6,727 nt of DNA from NCBI GenBank assembly GCA_009786775.1, contig WQRL01000100.1, positions 1 to 6,727 on the forward strand. Reading direction: 5' to 3'. The notes beneath the pieces were generated by a model, which had not been told where the DNA came from, did not search any database, and worked only from the letters and a program-made list of their open reading frames with translations. Source of the DNA: Oscillospiraceae bacterium. GTDB taxonomy: Bacteria > Bacillota > Clostridia > Oscillospirales > Oscillospiraceae. Position numbers and translations under genes: made by a program. Position 1 is the stretch's first letter. The number at the start of each line of letters is the position of its first letter. Positions 1 through 6,589 of this stretch are shown here, in pieces.

Positions 1-1511
1 GCAGTGCCCGGCGCTGTTATATCAGGTTTTATATGAAAAGTTTCCATCATCGGCCCGCGAGATGAATCCCAACTGACCGTATCACCGAAATGATCTTGCA
101 TTTGTCCGCCTGCAGTTCCATTTGCTACTGTTATGGCGAGTCCGGCAAGAGATGGCGGAGTAACTGTAAATAATCCACTTCCACTGTTGCCGGCGGACAC
201 AACAGCGACCACGCCATCGGATACTAATAGATTTACTGCTTGATCCATGATTGTAAACGAACCCGGATCTCCACCAAGCGAAAGGTTAACTATGTGTATA
301 TCATCCTCACGTGCTTGCTCTAAAGCGGCAATCATCCAATCCCAATATCCCCAGCCTTCATCACCAAGCACTTTATAATGCCAAAGCTCTACGTTGGGTG
401 CCATCGCAATTACTGTGCCGGCAACGTGGGTTCCATGACCGTGAATGTCCATCAAACCATATGGGCTACCTGTGAAATCCTGACCACGAATAAGTCCGGC
501 ATATAAGAAACGCTCGAACTCAGTGTGATAGTGGTCAATTCCGGTATCCAGCACGGCAACACGCACTCCATTGCCTGTGATACCCATATTATTGTGTATA
601 TAATATATGTCAAATAATTTACGAGATTCATACATAAAATCGGGGTGTTCGGGAACAGGTACGAGTCCCATGACCATACCATAAGCTGCTGTCAATTCAT
701 CGTCGTAATAGTAATATGTGTACTCATCTTCTGTATATGGCCCATAAGAATCTTCTTCGTATTCTTCAGTTTCATCATAATATGTTTCGATGTATATTAA
801 AATCTGATAAGCCTCATATTCTGCATCCTGATTTATAGTGCCATAGATCTCGCCGCCGGGGGTAGCATAGAACCTTTGATTAGGCATGACTGCAAAAACT
901 TCAGGTAATGTCGCGATTTGTCTGACCATATATTGGGGTACACGCATAAACACACCATTGAATAGGCTGTGGTGTTCACTGAATATTTCAAAGTTAACTC
1001 TTGCCGATGTCATTACTCCGGGAGGAGTATCCGGAGTCAATCCTTCCAGCTGAGAGAGAAAAGCAGTATGTGCTGTAAGTGCTTGCTGCTCATATGATTG
1101 CAATGTTCTGCCACGAACACCACTATCTTCGTTAAGCAGGCGCAAAGCCACTGCCGGCGGTGTGACAAATTGAACTACTATTTCAATTATCCCATAAGGG
1201 TCATCTAAAGTGTATGCACCTTCAAAGCCTTGCATAGAAGCGGCACCACGGAGCGTATTTGTTAATATATCTCGCCCCGCAGAGGCGCGGTTTGGGCGTT
1301 GTTCCATAATGCGCCGTTGTGCTTCATATTGGGCGGCAACCTGAGCTGCAACGTTCGAGCCCACCTGTACGGCTTCGTCGATTGCATATACATCGTACTC
1401 CATCACAGGCAATGCCATTGCTGGCATTGCTCCTATGCCGAAAACTACAACAAGAGCCAGTGCCGTTGCTATTACTCTTTCAAGCTTTCTTTTCACTAAT
1501 TTTATTGTCAT
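1..1511 (-). CDS. Secreted subtilisin-like serine protease (S8), 3' end outside window
   Basis: The frame is open from ATG at 1511 to the window edge (503 codons plus two bases), so the C-terminus is missing. Residues 1-33 form a Sec signal peptide: a Lys/Arg-rich start, a hydrophobic core and a likely cut after AMA33. Residues ~105-216 resemble an I9 propeptide ending in a VFMRVP...LPEVFAVMPN pattern. A 29-residue Tyr/Asp/Glu tract follows (244-272). The S8 catalytic domain shows Asp322 in VAVLDTGID, His359 in GHGTHVAG and the oxyanion Asn442 in SAGNSG. The visible part ends at KPDITAPGT. By subtilisin spacing the catalytic Ser (GTSMAAP motif) should lie only a few residues beyond the edge. 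The start is supported by GGAGGGGGAG at 1526-1517, five bases before the ATG, and by the promoter further upstream. Expected role: an extracellular or surface endopeptidase made as an inactive precursor. The substrate is unknown and an intact triad cannot be confirmed here. Confidence 0.93.
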   Translation of the reverse strand, partial: MTIKLVKRKLERVIATALALVVVFGIGAMPAMALPVMEYDVYAIDEAVQVGSNVAAQVAAQYEAQRRIMEQRPNRASAGRDILTNTLRGAASMQGFEGAYTLDDPYGIIEIVVQFVTPPAVALRLLNEDSGVRGRTLQSYEQQALTAHTAFLSQLEGLTPDTPPGVMTSARVNFEIFSEHHSLFNGVFMRVPQYMVRQIATLPEVFAVMPNQRFYATPGGEIYGTINQDAEYEAYQILIYIETYYDETEEYEEDSYGPYTEDEYTYYYYDDELTAAYGMVMGLVPVPEHPDFMYESRKLFDIYYIHNNMGITGNGVRVAVLDTGIDHYHTEFERFLYAGLIRGQDFTGSPYGLMDIHGHGTHVAGTVIAMAPNVELWHYKVLGDEGWGYWDWMIAALEQAREDDIHIVNLSLGGDPGSFTIMDQAVNLLVSDGVVAVVSAGNSGSGLFTVTPPSLAGLAITVANGTAGGQMQDHFGDTVSWDSSRGPMMETFHIKPDITAPGT

Positions 1512-1558
1512 TTTCGCTCCCCCTCCAAAACAAAAATTTCTACACATATAATTCAATT

Positions 1559-1587
1559 ATTATGCACGATTTATTCACATTTGTCAA
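1559..1587 (-). promoter_or_regulatory. SigA-type promoter of the protease gene
   Basis: Read on the minus strand, a perfect TTGACA (1587-1582) is followed by a 17-base spacer and CATAAT (1564-1559), which matches five of six positions of the -10 consensus. Transcription would start near 1552, giving a leader of about 40 bases that contains the GGAGG ribosome binding site. Match and spacing make this the best housekeeping promoter in the window. It implies basal expression of the protease by the vegetative sigma factor, possibly modulated by the overlapping inverted repeat. Confidence 0.8.
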
Positions 1588-1602
1588 CGTTTCTCGTGCA
1601 TA
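1561..1602. promoter_or_regulatory. Candidate operator: 9-bp inverted repeat bracketing the -35 box
   Basis: TATGCACGA (1561-1569) and its exact complement TCGTGCATA (1594-1602) are separated by 24 bases. One arm overlaps the -10 hexamer of the protease promoter and the other lies just upstream of its -35 hexamer. The arm centres are 33 bp apart, about three helical turns, so both half-sites would face the same side of the DNA. That geometry would suit a dimeric or paired regulator acting on the protease promoter. No regulator is identified, and chance occurrence is not excluded. Confidence 0.4.
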
Positions 1603-1620
1603 TTTTGCTTGTCTAACGCA

Positions 1621-1717
1621 GCGGCAAGGTATGTGAAATATTTTTTTCGGCGGAACAATGGCGACAAGACCATTGGCCGCCGAAAAAATATATTTTACAT
1701 ACCTTGCTCCTTGCCGC
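1621..1717. repeat. Long palindromic repeat, MITE- or REP-like
   Basis: The left arm (1624-1661, starting GCAAGGTATGT) pairs with the right arm (1670-1707, ending ACATACCTTGC) across the 8-base loop CGACAAGA. About 34 of 38 positions pair; the exceptions are one mismatch, a small bulge in the AT-rich part and a small internal loop beside the GGCGG/CCGCC block. A second copy of the outer end, CCTTGCCGC at 1709-1717, exactly complements GCGGCAAGG at 1621-1629, so two pairing registers exist. No transposase gene is nearby. No T-run follows either arm, which argues against an intrinsic terminator. The form suggests a dispersed non-autonomous element or REP-like repeat, but copy number in the genome is needed to prove it. 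Confidence 0.7.
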
Positions 1718-1787
1718 GAAGCAGCACCCCCGTCCCCGCGCTTCACCAAAATTTACAAAAACATCACACAAAATTTTTCAAAAAAGC

Positions 1788-1816
1788 TGAAACTATTTAC
1801 CGGGCTGAAACGAATA
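1788..1816 (+). promoter_or_regulatory. Putative ECF-type promoter of the sigma/ABC operon
   Basis: TGAAAC (1788-1793), 17 bases, then CGAATA (1811-1816) resembles promoters of Bacillus SigW/SigM-type ECF sigma factors, which use a TGAAAC -35 and a short CG-containing -10 at similar spacing. Transcription would begin near 1820-1823, about 25 bases before the TTG start. The octamer GCTGAAAC occurs twice (1786-1793 and 1804-1811), 18 bp apart. No convincing SigA promoter is seen on this strand; TACAAT at 1817-1822 has no good -35 partner. Autoregulation is the natural reading but remains inference. Confidence 0.45.
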
Positions 1817-1845
1817 TACAATCAGAGAGACAGGTGAGAGAAACC

Positions 1846-2400
1846 TTGGATGGGGAAATGCGCTTAATTCGGCTGGTTCAGAAACGTGCTGACAAAACCG
1901 CCGCCGATATGCTTATCAGAAAATATTACGATGAAATTTACCGCTATGCCTACAGGCAGACGGCAGATAAACACACTGCGATGGATTTGACGCAGGGGAT
2001 TTTTATCGCCATGCTCAAAGCGATAGACAGGTACGACAGCAAACAAGCCGGATTTCGTACTTGGCTATACAGAATCGCCACCAACAAAATCATTGACCAC
2101 CACAGAAGCCGCTCCGCCATACAGAGCAAAATCTTGAACTTGGACGATGTGGAAATCCCTGACGAAACCGATTTTGAACGGCAAATGGAAAATAGGGATT
2201 TGGCATCTCGCATCCAAAACCATGTCGGCACATTTGAAGCCGATGCCCAGCGCATATTTCGGCTGAAAGTGTTTGGCGAGTATACGTTTGGAGATATTGC
2301 AAAAATGACAGAGATACCGGAGCCGACTGTAAAAACAAAGTATTACCGCATGATGAAGCTGATAAGGAAGGAGTTTGAAGATGAATATTTCTCCGGATGA
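1846..2400 (+). CDS. ECF-type RNA polymerase sigma factor
   Basis: This 184-residue protein (counted from TTG 1846) is a two-domain sigma-70 family member of ECF size. Region 2 spans about residues 21-90, with the core-binding segment DLTQGIFIAML (47-57) and the -10 recognition segment FRTWLYRIATNKIIDHHRSR (70-89). A linker carries DDVEIPDETDFE. Region 4, about 130-178, is a helix-turn-helix (FGEYTFGDIAKMTEIPEPTVKTKYYR) expected to read the -35 element. The frame stays open back to 1609, but that stretch crosses the palindromic repeat and is not sigma-like. TTG 1846 has AGGTGA (1832-1837) eight bases upstream; ATG 1858 is the alternative, with GGGGAA too close for a good site. It heads the ABC operon, and its last 20 bases overlap the next gene, which suggests translational coupling. 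It probably activates its own operon; other targets are unknown. Confidence 0.92.
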   Translation: MDGEMRLIRLVQKRADKTAADMLIRKYYDEIYRYAYRQTADKHTAMDLTQGIFIAMLKAIDRYDSKQAGFRTWLYRIATNKIIDHHRSRSAIQSKILNLDDVEIPDETDFERQMENRDLASRIQNHVGTFEADAQRIFRLKVFGEYTFGDIAKMTEIPEPTVKTKYYRMMKLIRKEFEDEYFSG

Positions 2401-3121
2401 ACGTGATAAATCTATTGAAGCGATATTGGCAGGAGGTCTGACCCGCCCCGTTTCCACATGGCGTTATCTGCGAGGTATGTACAGTAGCCTCGGGATTCGT
2501 GTGATTTTTTGGGAATCCGCTCCCGCCATGCTCCTATCGGCTGTCGTCGCCTTGGGATATATTCTATTGACTGCCATGCAATCTGCCTTTTTAAATGCGG
2601 AAGAAAACCTCAGTGCTATGCTGTTTTTGCTTTCTCCTGTGTTATTTATTTCAATGACAGTGAGTACCGAAGCGATTGAACGGATGAATGGTCTTTACGA
2701 AATAAAAATGACCGGCAAATACACCATACGGCAGATTACCGCTTTTCGCCTGCTGTGCTTTTCGCTAGTCGGAACAGTATTTGCAGTCACAGCAAACACT
2801 GCCGTTTACCACATAATGACAGTAGAAATGCAAACAGGATATTTCTTTCAAATGCTCTCCATTGCGCTGTGTTCGCTGTTTTTGTGTTCACTTCTGATAA
2901 TAACTGTCATGCGGAAGTTTCGGTCGGGTTGGTATCTTGGTGCTATAATTTGGGCAGTGGCAGCAATGTTACCGGGCTTGATTTTTAGAGAAGCATGGAA
3001 CACTTTTTTGCTAAATATCCCCACCGCCGTTGCTTTAGGCATCGCCGCTGTTGCATACATATTGTTCCTTAGGGAAATAAAAATAACTACCAAAGAGGTG
3101 TATAGCTATGCTCATAGTTGA
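2381..3121 (+). CDS. Six-TM membrane protein of unknown function, possible anti-sigma factor
   Basis: I do not recognise the family of this 246-residue protein. A soluble N-terminus of about 40 residues, presumably cytoplasmic (SPDERDKSIEAIL...), precedes about six hydrophobic helices near 43-66, 78-97, 122-145, 154-177, 183-202 and 208-230. The basic loop NGLYEIKMTGKYTIRQITAFR (104-124) resembles the cytosolic coupling-type loop of ABC-2 permeases. The C-terminus is short and polar. There is no HxxxCxxC zinc-finger anti-sigma motif. ATG 2381 is preferred over the in-frame TTG 2375 because AAGGAG (2368-2373) lies seven bases upstream. The gene overlaps the sigma gene by 20 bases and the ATPase gene by 14. 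Its position directly after an ECF sigma gene fits a membrane anti-sigma factor; its topology and loop fit a small ABC-2-like membrane subunit. Both readings are inference. Confidence 0.85.
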   Translation: MNISPDERDKSIEAILAGGLTRPVSTWRYLRGMYSSLGIRVIFWESAPAMLLSAVVALGYILLTAMQSAFLNAEENLSAMLFLLSPVLFISMTVSTEAIERMNGLYEIKMTGKYTIRQITAFRLLCFSLVGTVFAVTANTAVYHIMTVEMQTGYFFQMLSIALCSLFLCSLLIITVMRKFRSGWYLGAIIWAVAAMLPGLIFREAWNTFLLNIPTAVALGIAAVAYILFLREIKITTKEVYSYAHS

Positions 3122-3839
3122 CAATGTTACAAAGAAATTCGGGAATTTTACCGCACTGGAAGATATTTCTCTTGAATTTCAAAATGGCGTTTATGGACTG
3201 CTTGCGCCCAACGGCGCGGGAAAAACAACGCTGATTAAAATGCTCACAACGCTGATTTTCCCCACAAAAGGGCAAATTTTATATGACGGCGTGGAGATTA
3301 CGCAGTTAGATGAAGCTTACCGTGATATGCTGGGTTACTTGCCGCAGGATTTTGGCTATTACCGCAACTATTCGCCCATGCAATTTCTTTCGTACATTGC
3401 CGCACTAAAGGGTATCGACGGCAATACCGCAAAGCAAAAAGCATTGCAATTATTGGAAATTGTAGCACTTACAGACGTAAAAGATAAAAAAATGCGGAAG
3501 TTTTCCGGCGGGATGATTCAGCGAGTGGGCATTGCCCAAGCCATGCTCAACGACCCGAAAATTCTCATTCTCGACGAGCCGACGGCAGGACTTGACCCCA
3601 AAGAGCGTGTGCGCTTTCGCAATTTGATTGCCGATCTTGCGGAAGATAGGACTGTTATTTTTTCAACTCACATCGTCTCGGATATTGAAAGTATTGCCCA
3701 CCGGGTAATTATGTTTAAAGACCATAAGCTGCTCTGCTGTGATTCGCCCGACGCACTACGGGGCGACAGGTTCAATAACTTGGAAGAAGTGTTCATGCAC
3801 ATCTATGATGAGGATGGCGTGATAGTGGAGTTGCCATGA
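3108..3839 (+). CDS. ABC transporter ATP-binding protein
   Basis: This 243-residue nucleotide-binding domain has every ABC landmark in order: Walker A APNGAGKT (33-40), Q-loop with Gln80 in LPQDFG, signature FSGGM (132-136), Walker B ILILDE with catalytic Glu157, D-loop AGLDP (160-164), and switch His188 in FSTH. The signature departs from LSGGQ, and Walker A begins with Ala instead of the usual Gly; neither should abolish ATP binding. It is the single-domain kind that pairs with separate ABC-2 permeases, as in antimicrobial-peptide or multidrug exporters. ATG 3108 has AGAGGTG (3094-3100) seven bases upstream. The start overlaps the preceding gene by 14 bases, and the stop shares ATGA with the next gene. 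It most likely powers the membrane proteins encoded downstream. The substrate cannot be deduced. Confidence 0.95.
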   Translation: MLIVDNVTKKFGNFTALEDISLEFQNGVYGLLAPNGAGKTTLIKMLTTLIFPTKGQILYDGVEITQLDEAYRDMLGYLPQDFGYYRNYSPMQFLSYIAALKGIDGNTAKQKALQLLEIVALTDVKDKKMRKFSGGMIQRVGIAQAMLNDPKILILDEPTAGLDPKERVRFRNLIADLAEDRTVIFSTHIVSDIESIAHRVIMFKDHKLLCCDSPDALRGDRFNNLEEVFMHIYDEDGVIVELP

Positions 3840-4966
3840 GCATAGTAAAACATGAGCTGAGAAAGATTTTACTGTTCCCTGCGTTAATCGGCTTTGTGGT
3901 GCTGGCCCTGGTACTCAATATTGCAGTTGTCACCACTATGCGGAGCAGCTATGCAGATTTTATAGCGGAAGCGTCACTCACGACAGGAGTGCATTTGGGC
4001 GCAGAATTTAACGAACGTGCGGCACAGTTTGAGCCGGGTTTATATGCGGATATATTCCGCGCACAGACGGCAGATATCGCTGATGTTCTTTACGGCTACA
4101 CCACGGGTTATATTGCAGATATGGCGGTGGAGCAGCTTGGTCTGGGCGGGTTAAGCGAGTGGCTTATGCGGTGGAAGTACGAGCAGTTTCAACATGCCGC
4201 GAGGTCGCGGCAACAGGCGGGCGATAGCATGACTCTGTATTTTGCCGAGATGACTTTTATGCGCCATCAGGCAATTTTTAACTACACAATGGGGCTTCCG
4301 GTTTTTCAAGGGATTACACTTGCGGCGCTTATTATGCTTTTTTCTCTCGGCTACGAAAATGCCGCCAAGACGGAGCATATGGTTTACGCCACAAAAACCG
4401 GGCGAAAGATCAGCAAACATAAATTGCTTGCGGGAGTTATAGCAGGGCTTAGTGTGTACGCACTCCTTGCGGCAGTAACACTCACGGTGTACTTCGCTCT
4501 TAACCCGATGGGCGGCACATGGGGAAGCAGTGTTTCCAGCGGCTTTAATTTCGTGATTGACGGGATTACGGCGCGCCCATTTATAACGTGGCACAGCTTC
4601 AATGTGGCACAGTATTTAATCGCTTCGCTGGTTGTGTCGCTGGGTGTTGTGCTGTGTTTTACGCTCATGGCTTATTCCGTCGGGCTTTGGGTTCGCAATA
4701 GCTATATCGGGTTTCTGTTGATTGTCGTGCAAAATGGAGTGCTGTTCCTACTGCCGTTTTACTTGCCGATTATGATACCCGGTTTCACTATCACCCAAAG
4801 CCCCATTTGGCTTGTGCTGATGCGGACTATGTGGTTCACGGACGGTGGCTCCAACGTAATTTTGCCGCATTTTGAAACCGTCGGGGTAGTCGGCTCGCTT
4901 GCGGTGCTGACGGCAATAGGTCTGTTTTCGGCAGCGAGGTTTAAAAGGAGGAATTTAGTTTCATAA
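3836..4966 (+). CDS. ABC-2-type permease subunit
   Basis: This 376-residue membrane protein has an N-terminal helix (about 12-33), an extracytoplasmic domain of about 120 residues (34-154), then five more hydrophobic helices near 155-173, 197-221, 257-284, 289-316 and 348-367. The cytoplasmic stretch GYENAAKTEHMVYATKTGRKISKHK (172-196) is the E...TKTGR...K type loop seen in ABC-2 permeases, where it contacts the ATPase. The N-terminus MSIVKHELRKIL closely parallels that of the next gene, so the two are probably diverged paralogues. Its ATG overlaps the ATPase stop (ATGA), with GTGGAG five bases upstream, so translation is coupled. Expected role: half of the membrane channel of the exporter, with the ATPase as partner. 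An importer or a sensor role is not excluded. Confidence 0.85.
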   Translation: MSIVKHELRKILLFPALIGFVVLALVLNIAVVTTMRSSYADFIAEASLTTGVHLGAEFNERAAQFEPGLYADIFRAQTADIADVLYGYTTGYIADMAVEQLGLGGLSEWLMRWKYEQFQHAARSRQQAGDSMTLYFAEMTFMRHQAIFNYTMGLPVFQGITLAALIMLFSLGYENAAKTEHMVYATKTGRKISKHKLLAGVIAGLSVYALLAAVTLTVYFALNPMGGTWGSSVSSGFNFVIDGITARPFITWHSFNVAQYLIASLVVSLGVVLCFTLMAYSVGLWVRNSYIGFLLIVVQNGVLFLLPFYLPIMIPGFTITQSPIWLVLMRTMWFTDGGSNVILPHFETVGVVGSLAVLTAIGLFSAARFKRRNLVS

Positions 4967-5009
4967 GTCGTTTTGTACCTGAGAATTTTCGAAAGGAATG
5001 GTCATTACT

Positions 5010-6581
5010 ATGAGAATTACATTACATGAAATTAAAAAGATATGGAACTTCAAGATTTTGCTGGTGGTAGCGGTGCTGTGCGGGCTGTTTTACTTTATGT
5101 ATATGGACTGGCACGTTCACGGCGCACAGGCAGGAACGTCCATTGAAGCTGTATTGCTCCGTGAACTTACCGAGCGTTACGGCAAAAGAGTCACAGCCGA
5201 GCAGATGGAAGATTTTTTTGACGAACAATTTCCTGCTCTTATAAGCGAGCTTGAATATCGCATTTCGCTCGACCCGATTTTTGCGGAAATGGGAATCTTC
5301 ACATATGTGGATTTCATTCGTACCGACCGAGGCGCAGAGTGGGAGGAGTGGCAAATCCTCAGCCGCATGGCACAGCCGGAAAACAACCGAGTCTACGCAA
5401 GATTGCAGGGGCTACACCAACTGCAAAGCCAGTGGAACGCGACACCAAACCAAATTGGCATGGAACTCGAAATGGAGAGGTACGGCTACAATAGCTGGTT
5501 TTCCCAAACCCTGAGTGCCGCTCTTGCAAGCAATGATGTTCCTGCTTTTGTCGCAGAGCTTCGCGCACCGATTTTGCGGCAAGCGGATGAATTTATAGCA
5601 AATAGCCGCCTTTTTAACGAAAACGGTGTCGCAAACTATGGGGATTTTTTGGAGCTTTGGGATAACCTCGGCACATTTATCAGCTTTGAGCATCACAACA
5701 CCGTTTGGGAGCTTTGGCGGGAACTTCTCAGAGCCCGATCCGGTTTTGTGGAGCGTAAGTTAGGTGACCTTGATTTTCTGGAGAGGAGTTACGAAGAGTC
5801 TCCGACCCGTGCGATTTTTGAAGCAGATATAACACGGCTTATGGATAATAGGGCAATGGGGGAGGCAGAAATCACGGATTTTGCCGAGCGGCGCATTGAC
5901 GCAATCATTGAAAATCAAGACCATTTAAACCTCATGCCTTGGTCTGTGTTTTCCACAACCCGTACATATTTCGGGTGGCTCACGATATTGGTCGCGCTTA
6001 CGACGCTTGTGCTGGTCATGCCGCTTGTGGCTGTTGACCGTATGAGAAGTATTCAAAGTGTGCAGTATTCTTCCAAGGTCGGGCGGCGGCTGATGTTTAG
6101 GCAGGTTGCCGCTGTGATGTTGTCGTCGCTGCTGCTTACAACGCTTCTCCTCGTTATATTCGGCGCAATATATTTTCATGAAACCGGTGTGCATTTCTTT
6201 TGGAGTCACAACATATTTTCGTTTACGAACCATTTTGTCGCGCTGTTCGACTTTAGTTTCGGGCAGTACGTGATTGCCCTTGCGGGCATCGCCTATGCCG
6301 TGGGGCTTGCCGCCGCACTGCTCGCTTTTATTGTTTCGCGCTCCAGCAGAAGTTTAATAATAGCGGCAGTGAAAATAATCCCTGTCTTTGCAGGGCTGAC
6401 GGCTTTTGCCATTGCTCTGAACAACAGCAGCTCGGCAGCACCTTTCCACATGACTCACAGGCTTTATCTATGGACAAACATTGTCGGCATAGAGGCAATC
6501 GCATGTGCGGTACCGGTCGCACTGGCTTTCACAGCAGCATGGGTGGTCGCCGTGCGTGAGAAGCGGGTGGATGTAGGGTAG
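5010..6581 (+). CDS. ABC-2-type permease-like protein with large extracytoplasmic domain
   Basis: This 523-residue protein repeats the plan of its upstream neighbour on a larger scale. One N-terminal helix (about 14-32) is followed by an outer domain of about 285 residues (33-318), then five helices near 319-342, 363-388, 418-442, 447-470 and 493-515. The outer domain is charged and aromatic, rich in Trp, Glu and Arg, and probably mostly helical; it has no Cys. The cytoplasmic loop DRMRSIQSVQYSSKVGRRLMFRQ (343-365) matches the ATPase-contacting loop of the neighbour. ATG 5010 is preferred over ATG 4998: the only ribosome site, AAAGGA (4992-4997), abuts 4998 but is 12 bases from 5010, which is long but workable. 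The 43-base gap from the previous stop shows no terminator or promoter. It is probably the second channel half, and the outer domain may bind substrate or a signal. Confidence 0.83.
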   Translation: MRITLHEIKKIWNFKILLVVAVLCGLFYFMYMDWHVHGAQAGTSIEAVLLRELTERYGKRVTAEQMEDFFDEQFPALISELEYRISLDPIFAEMGIFTYVDFIRTDRGAEWEEWQILSRMAQPENNRVYARLQGLHQLQSQWNATPNQIGMELEMERYGYNSWFSQTLSAALASNDVPAFVAELRAPILRQADEFIANSRLFNENGVANYGDFLELWDNLGTFISFEHHNTVWELWRELLRARSGFVERKLGDLDFLERSYEESPTRAIFEADITRLMDNRAMGEAEITDFAERRIDAIIENQDHLNLMPWSVFSTTRTYFGWLTILVALTTLVLVMPLVAVDRMRSIQSVQYSSKVGRRLMFRQVAAVMLSSLLLTTLLLVIFGAIYFHETGVHFFWSHNIFSFTNHFVALFDFSFGQYVIALAGIAYAVGLAAALLAFIVSRSSRSLIIAAVKIIPVFAGLTAFAIALNNSSSAAPFHMTHRLYLWTNIVGIEAIACAVPVALAFTAAWVVAVREKRVDVG

Positions 6582-6589
6582 AAGACAGG

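Larger units (their letters stand above)
1512..1845. other. Divergent intergenic region, no supported gene
   Basis: This 334-base stretch between the protease and sigma factor starts holds only non-coding signals: the protease leader and promoter, a 9-bp inverted repeat, a long palindromic repeat (1621-1717), and an ECF-like promoter near the right end. Open frames cross it on both strands, but they read through the palindrome and give mirrored, low-complexity peptides with no ribosome binding site. I treat them as artefacts. Confidence 0.75.

Noticed and set aside
1299..1636. Two plus-strand frames opposite the protease start
   Set aside because: They lie antisense to the signal peptide and propeptide coding region, have no ribosome binding site and show no recognisable features.
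1624..1707. Palindrome as an intrinsic terminator
   Set aside because: No T-run follows either arm, and no gene ends toward it from either side.
1540..1749. Minus-strand open frame of 69 codons across the palindrome
   Set aside because: It is the mirror image of the plus-strand repeat frame (both read ARYVKY...), has no ribosome binding site and overlaps the protease promoter.
1752..1780. SigA promoter TTTACA-N17-TTTTCA upstream of the sigma gene
   Set aside because: The -10 position matches the consensus poorly; the TGAAAC/CGAA element downstream is a better candidate.
2381..3121. Zinc-finger (zf-HC2) anti-sigma factor
   Set aside because: There is no HxxxCxxC motif; the cysteines present lie within predicted membrane helices.
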